Of a DNA stretch of 64,000 nucleotides, positions 48,738 through 58,370 are shown one piece after another (the stretch's first letter is position 1; each line of letters opens with the position of its first letter). The notes beneath the pieces are model-generated. The model was not told the DNA's origin. It saw only the letters and a program-made list of their open reading frames with translations, and did not search any database. The DNA is taken from the NCBI GenBank assembly GCA_000158155.1, contig DS999405.1:458910-522909 (forward strand), given 5' to 3'. This DNA comes from a gamma proteobacterium NOR5-3 (GTDB lineage: Bacteria > Pseudomonadota > Gammaproteobacteria > Pseudomonadales > Halieaceae). The position numbers and the translations under genes were made by a program.

Positions 48738-50011
48738 GTCTCGCTGGCAGTTGGCGCGCCGAACTTCGTAAGCTGCTGCTGGTTCTCGCTGCTTCGGGAT
48801 TACTCGGCTGGGTATCCGGTTATACGCTGGAAATGCTGTGTCTGGGACTTTTTGTCCTCACCGGTATCTGGCTTTGGCAGCTTTGGCTTATGCGCCGCTG
48901 GCTCGAGGATCCGAATCAGGCACCTCCGGAAAGTGCCGGGATCTGGGGTCTGGTGTACGACACAATTTACGGTTTGCAGCGGGAAAATCGCGAGGCCAGA
49001 GGTCGTTTGCAGTCCACCGTTGATTACCTGAGAAGCTCCTTCGCGTCTATGCATGACGGAGTTTTGATTCTCACGCAAAGCGGTGCCATTGAATGGTCCA
49101 ATGATGCCGCCCAAAGGCTCCTGGGCCTGGACTACCCCCGGGATCGGGGACAGCCGGTGCTGAACCTTCTGCGCTGGCCGGTTTTTCACGACTACTTTTT
49201 GAAGGGCGATTTTCAGCAACCCTTACAGCTTCCCAGCGCCAGTAACAGTCGACAGATTCTCCAGGTGGAGATTACGACGTTTGCCGGTGGAGATTTTCTG
49301 CTCTTCTTTCGCGACGTCACCCGGGTCGTTCAAATGGAGCAAATGCGGCGTGACTTTGTTGGCAATGTGTCCCATGAACTACGCACCCCTTTGACAGTCT
49401 TTAAGGGGTATCTGGATACGCTTTCTGCCAGTGAATTGTTTGACGATGCGCGGTTTCAAAAGGCTGCCGGGCAAATGGATCAGCAGGTCCAACGCATGGA
49501 AAACCTGCTCACTGATCTTTTATGGCTAAGTCGTATTGAGACGGTGAGTGAGGACCGGGAAACCAATGCCGTCGACATGGTGGCTATGCTTGAAGAATTG
49601 CGCGAGGAGCTGGGCTCCAGTTATCCGGAGCGTTTGGTGGTCCTTGAGTTGGAAACGCGGGAAAAGGTCTTGGGGAACTACCGGGAGTTGCGCAGTGCCG
49701 TGTCCAACCTCGTGATTAATGCCTTGAAATACAGCGGCGATCACGATCCCGTGCGGGTAAGCTGGGTGAGGGAAGACAATAACCTGGTGCTCCATGTCGC
49801 GGACTCCGGTGTCGGTATTGAAGAGCGGCACCTGGACCGAATCACCGAACGGTTTTACCGCGTTGATGAAAGTCGCAACGCGCGAACCGGTGGCACGGGA
49901 TTGGGTCTTGCTATCGTCAAGCACGTAGCGGCGTCACACCGTGCCGAACTCACTATCGAAAGCGAGCCGGGTCGCGGAAGCTGTTTTTCTTTGCATTTTT
50001 CACTTCCTTGA
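48734..50011 (+). CDS. phoR: Phosphate sensor histidine kinase PhoR
   Basis: A 425-residue membrane kinase with two N-terminal hydrophobic segments (about 13-55), a PAS domain (about 95-185), the H-box VSHELRTPLT with H214, and a HATPase domain with the N-box NLVINALKYSG and GTGLGLAIVKHV. It senses phosphate status through PstSCAB and PhoU and phosphorylates PhoB. The start appears to be a TTG at 48734 overlapping the phoB stop; the next ATG would cut into the second membrane helix. GGGGAG lies about 12 bases upstream. Confidence 0.94.
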   Translation: MSLAGSWRAELRKLLLVLAASGLLGWVSGYTLEMLCLGLFVLTGIWLWQLWLMRRWLEDPNQAPPESAGIWGLVYDTIYGLQRENREARGRLQSTVDYLRSSFASMHDGVLILTQSGAIEWSNDAAQRLLGLDYPRDRGQPVLNLLRWPVFHDYFLKGDFQQPLQLPSASNSRQILQVEITTFAGGDFLLFFRDVTRVVQMEQMRRDFVGNVSHELRTPLTVFKGYLDTLSASELFDDARFQKAAGQMDQQVQRMENLLTDLLWLSRIETVSEDRETNAVDMVAMLEELREELGSSYPERLVVLELETREKVLGNYRELRSAVSNLVINALKYSGDHDPVRVSWVREDNNLVLHVADSGVGIEERHLDRITERFYRVDESRNARTGGTGLGLAIVKHVAASHRAELTIESEPGRGSCFSLHFSLP

Positions 50012-50919
50012 AGCGTCGCGCTCTCTTATCGGGTTTGATTGCCACAGCCATGCTGGGGGCGCTTCCCAGTGCGAACGCTGAGCAGCCCCTGCTGGGTAAG
50101 CTGGTGAGTACGGGTTCTGACACCCTGGGAGCACTAACCTCTATTTGGGCGGAAATGCTTACCGCCAGGCATCCCGGGGTCTCTATGCAAGTCCGCGCTA
50201 TCGGCTCCGGTGCGGCGCCTACGGCACTGATTCAGGGCACCGCTGACATCGGACCCATGAGCCGTCCCATGTCGCCTGATGAGATCAGTTATTTTAGCCG
50301 TAAGTATGGCTACCAGCCTACGGCAGTACCGGTGGCTGAAGATGCGCTTGCGGTCTTTGTGCATCGAAACAATCCATTGGACAGCATTACCGCGTCACAA
50401 CTTGATGCGGTGTTTTCCACAACGCGTCGCTGTGGGTTTCCCACGGCGATCCGCGACTGGGGGTTGCTGGGGCTGGGCAAGCCCTGGGATCAAAGAGCGA
50501 TCAGCGTTTATGGCCGCAGCGCCGCATCTGGCACATACAGCGTGTTTAGGCGGCAGGTGCTGTGCGCAGGTGACTTTGCTGTCTATCTTAATCGACTTGT
50601 GGGCTCATCGGCGGTTGTAAGAGCTGTGGCGATGGATGAGAACGGGATTGGTTACGCCAGCGCCGGCTACCTGAATGCCAACGTAAAGCAGCTGCGGGTG
50701 GTGCAGGATGACGGAGTGGAAGAAGCGGTGTTGTCGCGCCGGCTTTTCATCTATATCAACCGCCCACCGCGGACACCGGTCGATGCACTTACTGCCGCGT
50801 TTTTGGAGGTGGCTTTTAGTGCGCAGGGCCAGCGGGAAGTGTCTCGTCTGGGTTACGGTGCATTAGGAGCGGCCGAGCTCAGGCAGCTACGTTTGGATCT
50901 GGGCCTTGGCGGTGCTTGA
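50008..50919 (+). CDS. pstS: Phosphate-binding protein PstS
   Basis: A 303-residue periplasmic phosphate receptor with a signal peptide (about 1-24, ending ANA-E). Phosphate-contacting loops are STGSDTLG, the GSGAAPTALIQGTADIG block and GRSAASGTYSVFR. It delivers phosphate to PstCA and takes part in signalling. The frame starts with a TTG that overlaps the phoR stop; the next ATG would remove most of the signal peptide, so TTG is the best start. No ribosome site is seen, so coupling to phoR translation is likely. The end overlaps pstC. Confidence 0.92.
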   Translation: MKRRALLSGLIATAMLGALPSANAEQPLLGKLVSTGSDTLGALTSIWAEMLTARHPGVSMQVRAIGSGAAPTALIQGTADIGPMSRPMSPDEISYFSRKYGYQPTAVPVAEDALAVFVHRNNPLDSITASQLDAVFSTTRRCGFPTAIRDWGLLGLGKPWDQRAISVYGRSAASGTYSVFRRQVLCAGDFAVYLNRLVGSSAVVRAVAMDENGIGYASAGYLNANVKQLRVVQDDGVEEAVLSRRLFIYINRPPRTPVDALTAAFLEVAFSAQGQREVSRLGYGALGAAELRQLRLDLGLGGA

Positions 50920-53038
50920 AGGGCGACCGCAGATATCATCCCGTCGTCGGGCCTGGGATCGTCTGGCAAGTCTTGCCATTGGCGCTGCTGGTGGTGCGGT
51001 AATTGTCCTGATTCTGTTGATCCTTGCGTACCTGCTTTACGTGGCATTGCCGCTGGCATCACCGGCGAGATTAGGTTCAGCGTCTATCGAGACCCTGCCA
51101 TTTAACAGCGATCTTGCGGTGATGTCGGATGATGTTTTGCTCAGACTGCCGGATTCTGCGGCGACCCGACCCGGGAAGCTTTTGAGTAGCGAGGCGCGTG
51201 CGGTATACCTGGGTGAAGATCTGTTGCAGATCTTTGACCTATTGCTGCCTGGAGCCGGCGCCGGTTCCGTGGGAGAGGTAGAGGGAGAAGGAGAGGAAGG
51301 GGGCGAGGTAGAGTATGCCCAGACGCGGCTCACGTCGCAGGTGGCAGCCCCCGCTGCGGTGCCAACAAGTTTAAGTGTTGATAGTAATGAGCAGCGACTT
51401 TTGCTGGCGTATATGGACACGAGCGGCCTTTTGCACGCGGTCTTACTGAAGTACGACGTGGGAGGGTCGGCACCCTCGCTTGTCCGTTGGTCCATGCCGG
51501 TGGGGTCGCTTGCGGGCGGCGAGAGTCTGGTGGATGCAGCATCAGGACAAGTGCTGTTAGTGCAGGGCAGGTCTTATCTTCGTTGGCATCCCGAGCGCAT
51601 GGGCTTCGAACAGCCGTATACAGGACAGCTGCCGGGACTGGACGTCCGGAAAAAGCTGATGGCCTGGGGGCCGGGCCACGAAACACTGTTGCTGGTAGAC
51701 ACGGATAATCGACTGTATCGCTTTGATGTGGCCCGCGCCGCGATGCCGCTCCTGGGTGAGCCTCAGCAAATCGCGATGGATGTGGCATGGCTGGGTAGTG
51801 AGTCCGGCCGTCGTGTCAGTTATTTGCTGGGCACTGATGGCCAACTCCTGATTCAAGTGCCCGGCAGTAAGGAGCTGCTGTTGCAAGAGCAGGTGACCGA
51901 GCTGGCGGGGCCGGGGCGCAGGGGGATTTCTAGCGACGGCGGCATTGTTTACCGATTAACAGCTGACTCCCTGGTGCGGGTCGCCGTGCAAAATCCCTTT
52001 GCCGAAACCGGATGGAGAAGTCTGTGGTTGCCGCAATGGTTTGGTGGATACGACGGGCCCGGGCAGTACTGGCATCCGGACGGTGCCGCCATCGGGGCTT
52101 TGTCGAAGCTCAGCCTGTCACCCCTGCTTTACGGCACCTTTAAGGCTGCGCTGTACGGCATGCTGTTGGCCGTGCCCTTAGCGCTCGGTGCTGCGGTGTA
52201 CACGGGGTATTTTTTGCCTCCGCGTATTCGCAATCGCATAAAGCCGGCCATCGAAATGCTCGAGGCTTTCCCTACCGTAGTGCTGGGCTTTGTTGCGGGC
52301 CTTTGGCTTGCGCCGCTGTTGCTGGACTATCTGCTTCCCATACTACTGCTGCCTGTTTTATTGTTGGGATTGCCGATTTTGCTGTCGGTCATTCACCTGC
52401 TTTTGCAACTTGTTTCACCGCGTTTTCAGCGTCGTCCCCCGAGAATTGCGCTGGTGTCTTCTGTCTATCTTGTGGCTGTGTTTTTGCTCCTAACGAATGG
52501 AGAAGGCCTGGAGCGGTGGCTGTTCGATGACTCTTTGCGCGACTGGCTATGGAGCACATGGGGCATAGCTTACGAGCAAAGAAATGCGCTCCTGGTAGGT
52601 ATGGCCATGGGGATCGCGATTACGCCGGTGATGTTCTCTATCGTAGAGGATTCAATTTTCGCGGTGCCCCGAAGCCTCTCTGATGGAAGCCTTGCTTTGG
52701 GCGCAACGCGTTGGCAGTCCCTTGCCCGCGTAGTGCTACCAGCGGCTTCACCAGCCATATTGTCTGCATTGTTAATCGGTTTGGCTCGGGGCCTTGGGGA
52801 AACCATGATTGTATTGCTGGCAACGGGTAACACGCCGCTGATGGAGCCCGGGGCTTTTTCGGGGCTACGCAGTCTCAGTGCCAGCATCGTGGTAGAACTA
52901 CCCGAGGCAGGTACCGATAGTGTGCAGTTTCGCCTGCTGTTTCTGGCTGCCCTGGTGCTGTTCGGGCTGACCTTTGTTTTGAACACGGTGGCTGAACTGT
53001 TTCGTCAGCGATTGCGTTATGCCTATGCTAACCGTTAA
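50906..53038 (+). CDS. pstC: Phosphate ABC permease PstC, enlarged form
   Basis: A 710-residue permease, about twice the E. coli length but like Pseudomonas PstC. A first membrane helix (about 25-50) is followed by a periplasmic insert of about 370 residues, then the conserved permease core (about 410-705) with LGATRWQSLARVVLPAASPA. The insert contains an acidic Glu/Gly-rich stretch near residues 120-137, coded by purine-rich DNA at about 51270-51320. The start is TTG at 50906 or GTG at 50912; both overlap the pstS end and lack a clear ribosome site. The core imports phosphate with PstA and PstB. Confidence 0.93.
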   Translation: MAVLEGRPQISSRRRAWDRLASLAIGAAGGAVIVLILLILAYLLYVALPLASPARLGSASIETLPFNSDLAVMSDDVLLRLPDSAATRPGKLLSSEARAVYLGEDLLQIFDLLLPGAGAGSVGEVEGEGEEGGEVEYAQTRLTSQVAAPAAVPTSLSVDSNEQRLLLAYMDTSGLLHAVLLKYDVGGSAPSLVRWSMPVGSLAGGESLVDAASGQVLLVQGRSYLRWHPERMGFEQPYTGQLPGLDVRKKLMAWGPGHETLLLVDTDNRLYRFDVARAAMPLLGEPQQIAMDVAWLGSESGRRVSYLLGTDGQLLIQVPGSKELLLQEQVTELAGPGRRGISSDGGIVYRLTADSLVRVAVQNPFAETGWRSLWLPQWFGGYDGPGQYWHPDGAAIGALSKLSLSPLLYGTFKAALYGMLLAVPLALGAAVYTGYFLPPRIRNRIKPAIEMLEAFPTVVLGFVAGLWLAPLLLDYLLPILLLPVLLLGLPILLSVIHLLLQLVSPRFQRRPPRIALVSSVYLVAVFLLLTNGEGLERWLFDDSLRDWLWSTWGIAYEQRNALLVGMAMGIAITPVMFSIVEDSIFAVPRSLSDGSLALGATRWQSLARVVLPAASPAILSALLIGLARGLGETMIVLLATGNTPLMEPGAFSGLRSLSASIVVELPEAGTDSVQFRLLFLAALVLFGLTFVLNTVAELFRQRLRYAYANR

Positions 53039-54488
53039 GCCCATGCTGGCTGTGTCGAGCCTGCAGTCCGGGGTCCGGCGTGCAGAGCCTATGGTATGGC
53101 TGAGTGCAGGAGCGGTAGTTTTTGCGCTCCTGGTGTTGATTGGCCTGTTGTCTTTGCTGTCGGTTCGGGGTTTGATGCATTTCTGGCCACAGTCTTTGCT
53201 GTTACTCCAGAGTACCGAATCGGGTCCGCAGGCGCAGCTCGGGGTGATTCTCGATCGCGAGGGAGATAGCACTCAAAGCTCTGGCCGGGTTCTTTTACAC
53301 CGGGGCGGCGAGGACTTTTTTGATTCGCCCCTGGTGTGGATTGACGAGTCGGCGGTGCTTCAGCGCAGTGCCCCGGCGAATGCGCTGGTGCTGGAACGTA
53401 CGACGCTCGGGCCGATCTTTGGGTTCTTGCAGTCAGTTCGGGTGCAGGGTCAAAGCCAGGGGTTGCGCGAGCTGCCTCTCAATACGCAGTTGGGTTTGCT
53501 GCGTGATGCTATCGCGGCCGATTCAGGTTCTTCTCCGTCGAGCGCAGCGCCGATCTTCCAGCTTCGTCTGGCATCCGGGCGGGTGGTAGATGTGCCCATG
53601 CAGGATATGAAGGCGGCGTACGCGCCCAACGCTATGGGCGTGGCGGAAAAAATCACGCATTTTGTAGGTGGCATTGGGCGGTTTCTGGGCGAGTCGCCGC
53701 GTCGCAGTAACGTGCAGGGTGGGGTCTTTCCAGCCATTCTTGGTACGGTGATACTCGTTTTACTCATGGCCGTGATTGTGTCGCCTCTGGGTGTGTTGGC
53801 CGCAATTTATCTTCAGGAGTACGCCCAGCGCGGCCCTGTTACTCGACTGGTACGTATCGCGGTGAACAACCTGGCCGGCGTACCGTCTATCGTTTACGGC
53901 GTTTTTGGACTGGGATTTTTTGTGTATGCCATTGGCGGCTCTCTGGACTCTCTGTTGTTTGAAGATCGGCTTCCGGCACCGACCTTGGGTACGCCGGGCA
54001 TGCTTTGGGCAGCTTTGACCATGGCATTACTGACGCTTCCGGTGGTGATTGTTTCTACAGAGGAGGGTCTGGCCCGGGTGCCTGCGAGTTTGCGCGAGGG
54101 TAGTCTTGCCCTGGGCGCAACGCGGGCGGAGACGCTCTGGCATGTTGTTTTACCCGCCGCATCGCCCGCGGTGCTCACGGGACTGATTCTGGCCGTCGCC
54201 AGAGCAACGGGTGAAGTGGCTCCGCTGCTGTTAGTCGGGGTCGCAAAGTACGCGCCGGGGCTCCCCGTGAGTGGGGAATACCCTTACCTGCATCTGGATC
54301 GGCAGTTTATGCATTTGGGGTTTTACGTGTACGACCTGGGATTTCAGAGCACGCACCTTGAAACGGTGGAGGGACTGGTGTTTGCCACCGCCTTATTACT
54401 TGTTGTCATTGCCTTGTTATTAAACATTGCGGCGGTTTTGTTACGCAGCCGCCTGCGTAATGCTTTTAAACCACAAGAAGCCATTTAG
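53019..54488 (+). CDS. pstA: Phosphate ABC permease PstA, enlarged form
   Basis: A 489-residue permease, longer than E. coli PstA (296) through an N-terminal periplasmic insert at about residues 60-235. The core (about 240-485) carries LGATRAETLWHVVLPAASPAVLTG, the ATPase-contacting loop, and NNLAGVPSIVYGVFGLGFFVY. The ATG overlaps the last 20 bases of pstC; a second ATG two codons on is equally possible. The matching enlargements of PstC and PstA suggest that the two inserts interact outside the membrane. pstB starts right after the stop. Confidence 0.94.
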   Translation: MPMLTVKPMLAVSSLQSGVRRAEPMVWLSAGAVVFALLVLIGLLSLLSVRGLMHFWPQSLLLLQSTESGPQAQLGVILDREGDSTQSSGRVLLHRGGEDFFDSPLVWIDESAVLQRSAPANALVLERTTLGPIFGFLQSVRVQGQSQGLRELPLNTQLGLLRDAIAADSGSSPSSAAPIFQLRLASGRVVDVPMQDMKAAYAPNAMGVAEKITHFVGGIGRFLGESPRRSNVQGGVFPAILGTVILVLLMAVIVSPLGVLAAIYLQEYAQRGPVTRLVRIAVNNLAGVPSIVYGVFGLGFFVYAIGGSLDSLLFEDRLPAPTLGTPGMLWAALTMALLTLPVVIVSTEEGLARVPASLREGSLALGATRAETLWHVVLPAASPAVLTGLILAVARATGEVAPLLLVGVAKYAPGLPVSGEYPYLHLDRQFMHLGFYVYDLGFQSTHLETVEGLVFATALLLVVIALLLNIAAVLLRSRLRNAFKPQEAI

Positions 54489-55310
54489 ATGAAGAACCAT
54501 AGTATTGATGTGAAGGCTTTAAAACGCGCGCCTACGCCCTCACAGAACGCTGATGTGTGTTTGCAGGTGGAGAACCTGAGTCTGCACTATCTGCGTAGTC
54601 AGAACGTTGCCCTGCATGATGTCAGTCTTGAAATTCCCAGGCAGCGCGTGACGGCTTTTATCGGTCCGTCGGGTTGTGGAAAGTCGAGTTTGTTGCGTTG
54701 CTTCAATCGTATGAACGACCTCATCGAGGGCAGTATTATCAGCGGACATGTCTGGCTCGACGGCGAGGATGTCTACGCCAGGGGCGTGGATGTGGCGACG
54801 CTGCGCCGGCGGGTGGGTATGGTGTTCCAGTCGCCGAACCCTTTCCCGAAGAGTATCTATGAGAACGTGGCTTTTGGTCTGCGTATTCAGGGTTTGAACA
54901 AGAAGCGGGTTCTCGACGAGCTCATTGAAAGGGCGTTACGCTCCGCCGCTCTGTGGGACGAGGTAAAGGATCGCCTGAACGAAAACGCACTGGTCCTCTC
55001 CGGCGGACAGCAGCAGCGCCTGGTGATTGCCAGGGCGATTGCAGTGGAACCGGAAGTGCTCCTGCTGGACGAGCCCGCCTCATCGTTGGATCCCATTTCA
55101 ACGCTGCGCATTGAAGAGCTCATATACGAGCTCAAGACACGCTACACCATCGTCATCGTGACGCATAACATGCAGCAGGCGGCGCGAGTGTCGGATATGA
55201 CGGCCTTTATGAATCTGGGTCGATTGGTCGAGTTTGGCGAAACGGATACACTGTTTACCAATCCTCGCCAGTCCCAGACCGAGGACTACATCACGGGCCG
55301 TTACGGCTGA
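54489..55310 (+). CDS. pstB: Phosphate ABC ATPase PstB
   Basis: A 273-residue ABC ATPase. Walker [10 protein letters not shown] is near residue 58, the Q-loop [15 protein letters not shown] near 117, the signature [14 protein letters not shown] near 170, and Walker [17 protein letters not shown] near 188. The [13 protein letters not shown] and NDLIEGS segments are PstB-specific. It energises phosphate import and is part of the signalling complex restraining PhoR. It starts directly after the pstA stop. Confidence 0.97.
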   Translation: MKNHSIDVKALKRAPTPSQNADVCLQVENLSLHYLRSQNVALHDVSLEIPRQRVTAFIGPSGCGKSSLLRCFNRMNDLIEGSIISGHVWLDGEDVYARGVDVATLRRRVGMVFQSPNPFPKSIYENVAFGLRIQGLNKKRVLDELIERALRSAALWDEVKDRLNENALVLSGGQQQRLVIARAIAVEPEVLLLDEPASSLDPISTLRIEELIYELKTRYTIVIVTHNMQQAARVSDMTAFMNLGRLVEFGETDTLFTNPRQSQTEDYITGRYG

Positions 55311-55391
55311 TCGGTACCAGAGCTATCACGCCCAAGCGTGCTGGGAGTGCGAAGCCACCGGCGTGGCCCGGCGTAATAACAAGGAGCAGTC

Positions 55392-56114
55392 TTGCAAGGC
55401 GACCAACACAAACAGCATATCTCTGGCCAGTTCAACGCAGAGCTCGATGCAATGAAGAACCATCTTCTTGAGATGGGAGGCTTGGTGGAGCAGCAGCTCA
55501 GCCGGGCTATGGCGTCGCTGTTGCTGCGTGACAGCGGCCAGGCGGAGGTGGTCGTGCGTGCGGACAGACAGATCAACGAAATGGAGCTTCAGATCGATGA
55601 GGAGTGCTCGAGAATTCTTGCACGCCGTCAGCCCGCTGCCAGTGACTTGCGCCTGGTGCTTGCCGTAGCCAAATCCACAACGGATCTGGAGCGCATCGGG
55701 GATGAAGCCACCCGAATAGCCAAGCAGGCAACCAAGCTCTCAGAGCTGCCCCCGTCAGCGGGTGGTGCGCTGGAACTACGAAAAATCAGTAACCACGTAG
55801 CGTCGATGCTAAGAGAGGCGCTGGATAGCTTCGCGCGGCTTGATGTGTCCAAGGCCATAGATGTGGTGCTTGATGATGGGGCGGTGGACGTGGAATACGA
55901 TGCAGCCATGAGCAGTCTCGTGCGCCTTATGAAGAGAGATCCGGAGTCCATCAGTTCGGTGGTTCATGAAATGTGGGCGCTGCGGGGTCTCGAGCGAGTA
56001 GGGGACCATGCGACCAATATAGCCGAGCAGGTGATTTACCTTGTGCTGGGCCGGGATGTACGACACATGAAGCCCGGTGAGCTTCAGAGCTTGTTAAAGA
56101 GTAAAGAGTCATGA
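55392..56114 (+). CDS. phoU: Phosphate regulator PhoU
   Basis: A 240-residue PhoU with two related three-helix bundles, each with an E/DxxxD metal-binding pattern (VDRQINEMELQIDEE-like ADRQINEME...IDEECSR near 57-77 and DDGAVDVEYDAAM near 157). It links PstSCAB to PhoR and represses the Pho response when phosphate is plentiful. A strong AAGGAG precedes the TTG at 55392. The TTG start is supported because the N-terminus KQHISGQFNAELDAMKNHL then aligns with E. coli PhoU from its first residues. Its stop overlaps hisC by ATGA. Confidence 0.95.
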   Translation: MQGDQHKQHISGQFNAELDAMKNHLLEMGGLVEQQLSRAMASLLLRDSGQAEVVVRADRQINEMELQIDEECSRILARRQPAASDLRLVLAVAKSTTDLERIGDEATRIAKQATKLSELPPSAGGALELRKISNHVASMLREALDSFARLDVSKAIDVVLDDGAVDVEYDAAMSSLVRLMKRDPESISSVVHEMWALRGLERVGDHATNIAEQVIYLVLGRDVRHMKPGELQSLLKSKES

Positions 56115-57178
56115 GCCGACGCTTCTGGAATGAGCTGACCACTCAATTAGAGCCCTATACCCCGGGAGAGCAGCCGCAGATAGACAAGCTGCTTAAGCTC
56201 AATACGAATGAGAGTCCGTACCCTCCATCGCCCAGGGTGCTGGAGGCTTTACATTCGATTAGTGGTGAGGATTTGTTGCGCTACCCCGATCCGGCGTCTA
56301 CCGCACTGCGGCAAGCTGTTGCGGACTATCACGGGATCTCTGTGGATTCGGTATTTGCCGGAAATGGTTCAGATGAAGTGCTGTCCCACGTTTTTCTGGG
56401 TCTCTTGAAGCAACCAAAAGAACTGCTGTTTCCGGATATCAGCTACAGTTTTTATCCGGTGTGGTGTCAGTTACACGACGTGCAGTATCGGCAGGTCCCT
56501 TTGCGTCGGGACTTTACGCTACACCCGGACGACTACGATAGTGCGGCGGCGGCAATCATTTTGCCTAATCCTAATGCTCCCACGGGACTGTTACAGCCGC
56601 TGGCAGCTATCCGTCAGTTTCTCGAGGCGGCACCGGATCGTTTGCTCGTGGTTGATGAGGCCTACATCGATTTTGGTGGCGAGTCGGCCATTCCCTTGCT
56701 TGCCGACTACGATAACTTACTGGTCGTGCAGACCCTTTCCAAGTCTCGAGCCCTGGCGGGCTTGCGTATAGGATTGGCGTTTGGCAGCCCAGAGCTCATC
56801 GAAGGGCTGGAGCGCATTAAAGACAGTTTTAATTCCTATCCTCTGGACGTGGTGGCACAGCGTGCCGCGGTAGAGGCTTACCGCGACAAGGCCTGGTTTG
56901 CCGAGTGCTGCGGTGCGGTTATTCAGAGCCGGGAAACGTTGTCGCAGGAACTGGCAGCTCTGGATTTTGAGGTACTACCGTCATCAGCCAATTTTCTGTT
57001 CGCAAAGCACGTATCCATTCCCGGTAAGCGGATTTTCGAGGCTTTGCGGGGCCAGGGGGTTATCGTGCGTCGCTGGGATAAGCCACGGATTCAAGAGTAT
57101 CTGCGATTCAGCGTGGGTACGCCACAGCAATGCGCCCGTCTCATCGAGACCTTAAGGTCGCTGCTCCCCGGCTGCTAG
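56111..57178 (+). CDS. hisC: Histidinol-phosphate aminotransferase HisC
   Basis: A 355-residue PLP enzyme that makes histidinol phosphate in histidine synthesis. The PLP lysine is K211 in SKSRALAGLRIG. LNTNESPYPPSPRVLEAL near the N-terminus and LPNPNAPTGLLQP near 150 are typical HisC signatures. It is read with phoU through an ATGA overlap, away from other his genes. Many bacteria have a second hisC copy, sometimes acting on aromatic amino acids; which role applies here cannot be told. It is convergent with the KAS III gene 28 bases away. Confidence 0.9.
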   Translation: MSRRFWNELTTQLEPYTPGEQPQIDKLLKLNTNESPYPPSPRVLEALHSISGEDLLRYPDPASTALRQAVADYHGISVDSVFAGNGSDEVLSHVFLGLLKQPKELLFPDISYSFYPVWCQLHDVQYRQVPLRRDFTLHPDDYDSAAAAIILPNPNAPTGLLQPLAAIRQFLEAAPDRLLVVDEAYIDFGGESAIPLLADYDNLLVVQTLSKSRALAGLRIGLAFGSPELIEGLERIKDSFNSYPLDVVAQRAAVEAYRDKAWFAECCGAVIQSRETLSQELAALDFEVLPSSANFLFAKHVSIPGKRIFEALRGQGVIVRRWDKPRIQEYLRFSVGTPQQCARLIETLRSLLPGC

Positions 57179-57206
57179 GCCGTTTGCGGCACCCTAAAGC
57201 GTATTT

Positions 57207-58352
57207 CTAGCAGCGTTCTAAAATGACGCTACCGATACTGTACCCTGCGCCGAATGAGCACAGCACGCCGAGTTCGCCGGGAGCGAGGTCGGCGTGGTAC
57301 TTGTGAAAAGCGATGACGGAACCCGCCGAGCTTGTGTTCGCGTATTCATCGAGAATCACCGGAGCCTCCTCGGTGGTAGCGTCCCGCCCCAGTACCCGTT
57401 TGGCAATAAGCACATTCATGTTGAGGTTTGCCTGATGCAGCCATAGGCGCTTGAGGTCGGTGGGAAGCATTTCCAGTGAAGACAGTTGCTCGCTGATCTG
57501 CGTTGCCACCGCGGGACAGACTTCCTTGAAGACTTTTCGTCCTTCCTGCACGAACAATTTATCTGCCTTGCCAATCCCTTCTTCGTCGCCGCGATTGAGG
57601 AATCCAAAGTTGTTGCGGATGTTGTTGGAGAACATGGTCTGCAGGCGGCTGTCGAGTACTTTGAAGTTACTCGGGGAGGGGCCGGGACGGTCGCTAAGGA
57701 TCATCGCGGTACAGACATCGCCAAAGATAAAATGCGAATCGCGGTCTCTGAAGTTCAGGTGTCCGGTGCAGATCTCGGGATTGACGACCAGTACGTTTTT
57801 GGCGCTTCCACTTCGAATGGCATCGCGGGCTTGCTGTAGACCGAAGGTTGCTGAAGAGCAGGCGACGTTCATATCAAAGGCGAAGCCGCCGGCACCGAGC
57901 GCAGATTGAATTTCTACAGCCATCGCGGGGTAGGCGCGCTGCATGTTAGACGCGGCACATATCACCGCATCCAGATCTGAGGCTTGCAAGCCGGCGGTCT
58001 CAAGGGCCTGGCGTGCTGCGATCAGTGCCATTTCACACATTACCGAGGGCTCTTCATTAGAGCGTTCACTGATGTTCGGTGTCATGCGATGGGGGTCTAA
58101 AACGCCGTCTTTATTGACCACGTAGCGAGAGCGAATTCCCGATGCTTTCTCAATAAACTCCGCAGAAGAGTGCGCAAGCGCGGGCATTTCCCCAGCGGCT
58201 ATGGCATCCGCATGCTCCGCATTGTGAAGATCCACAAACTGGTTGAAGCTCTCCACAAGCTCTTCATTACTAATGGCGTTGGGAGGTGTGTACAGACCAG
58301 TGCCGGTCAGGAAGACCTCTGTTACATCTGCTGATACCGACGATCCGGGCAT
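57207..58352 (-). CDS. Beta-ketoacyl-ACP synthase III-like enzyme
   Basis: A 381-residue thiolase-fold condensing enzyme, longer than FabH (about 317). The catalytic triad is C165 in MNVACSSATFG, a histidine in LWLHQANLNMN near 310, and an asparagine in YANTSSAGS near 341. An insert near residues 40-75 and the HFIFGDVCTAM block distinguish it from housekeeping FabH; it belongs to the longer FabH-like group in Pseudomonas and marine gammaproteobacteria. It probably starts fatty-acid chains from acyl-CoA or makes special acyl products. AGAGG precedes the ATG. A 10-bp tandem repeat lies directly upstream. Confidence 0.88.
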   Translation of the reverse strand: MPGSSVSADVTEVFLTGTGLYTPPNAISNEELVESFNQFVDLHNAEHADAIAAGEMPALAHSSAEFIEKASGIRSRYVVNKDGVLDPHRMTPNISERSNEEPSVMCEMALIAARQALETAGLQASDLDAVICAASNMQRAYPAMAVEIQSALGAGGFAFDMNVACSSATFGLQQARDAIRSGSAKNVLVVNPEICTGHLNFRDRDSHFIFGDVCTAMILSDRPGPSPSNFKVLDSRLQTMFSNNIRNNFGFLNRGDEEGIGKADKLFVQEGRKVFKEVCPAVATQISEQLSSLEMLPTDLKRLWLHQANLNMNVLIAKRVLGRDATTEEAPVILDEYANTSSAGSVIAFHKYHADLAPGELGVLCSFGAGYSIGSVILERC

Positions 58353-58370
58353 GTGCGCCTCTACCTGTTG

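Noticed and set aside
50906-54488. PstC and PstA as novel fusion proteins because of their size
   Set aside because: Long PstC and PstA with periplasmic inserts are known from Pseudomonas, so the size itself is not new.
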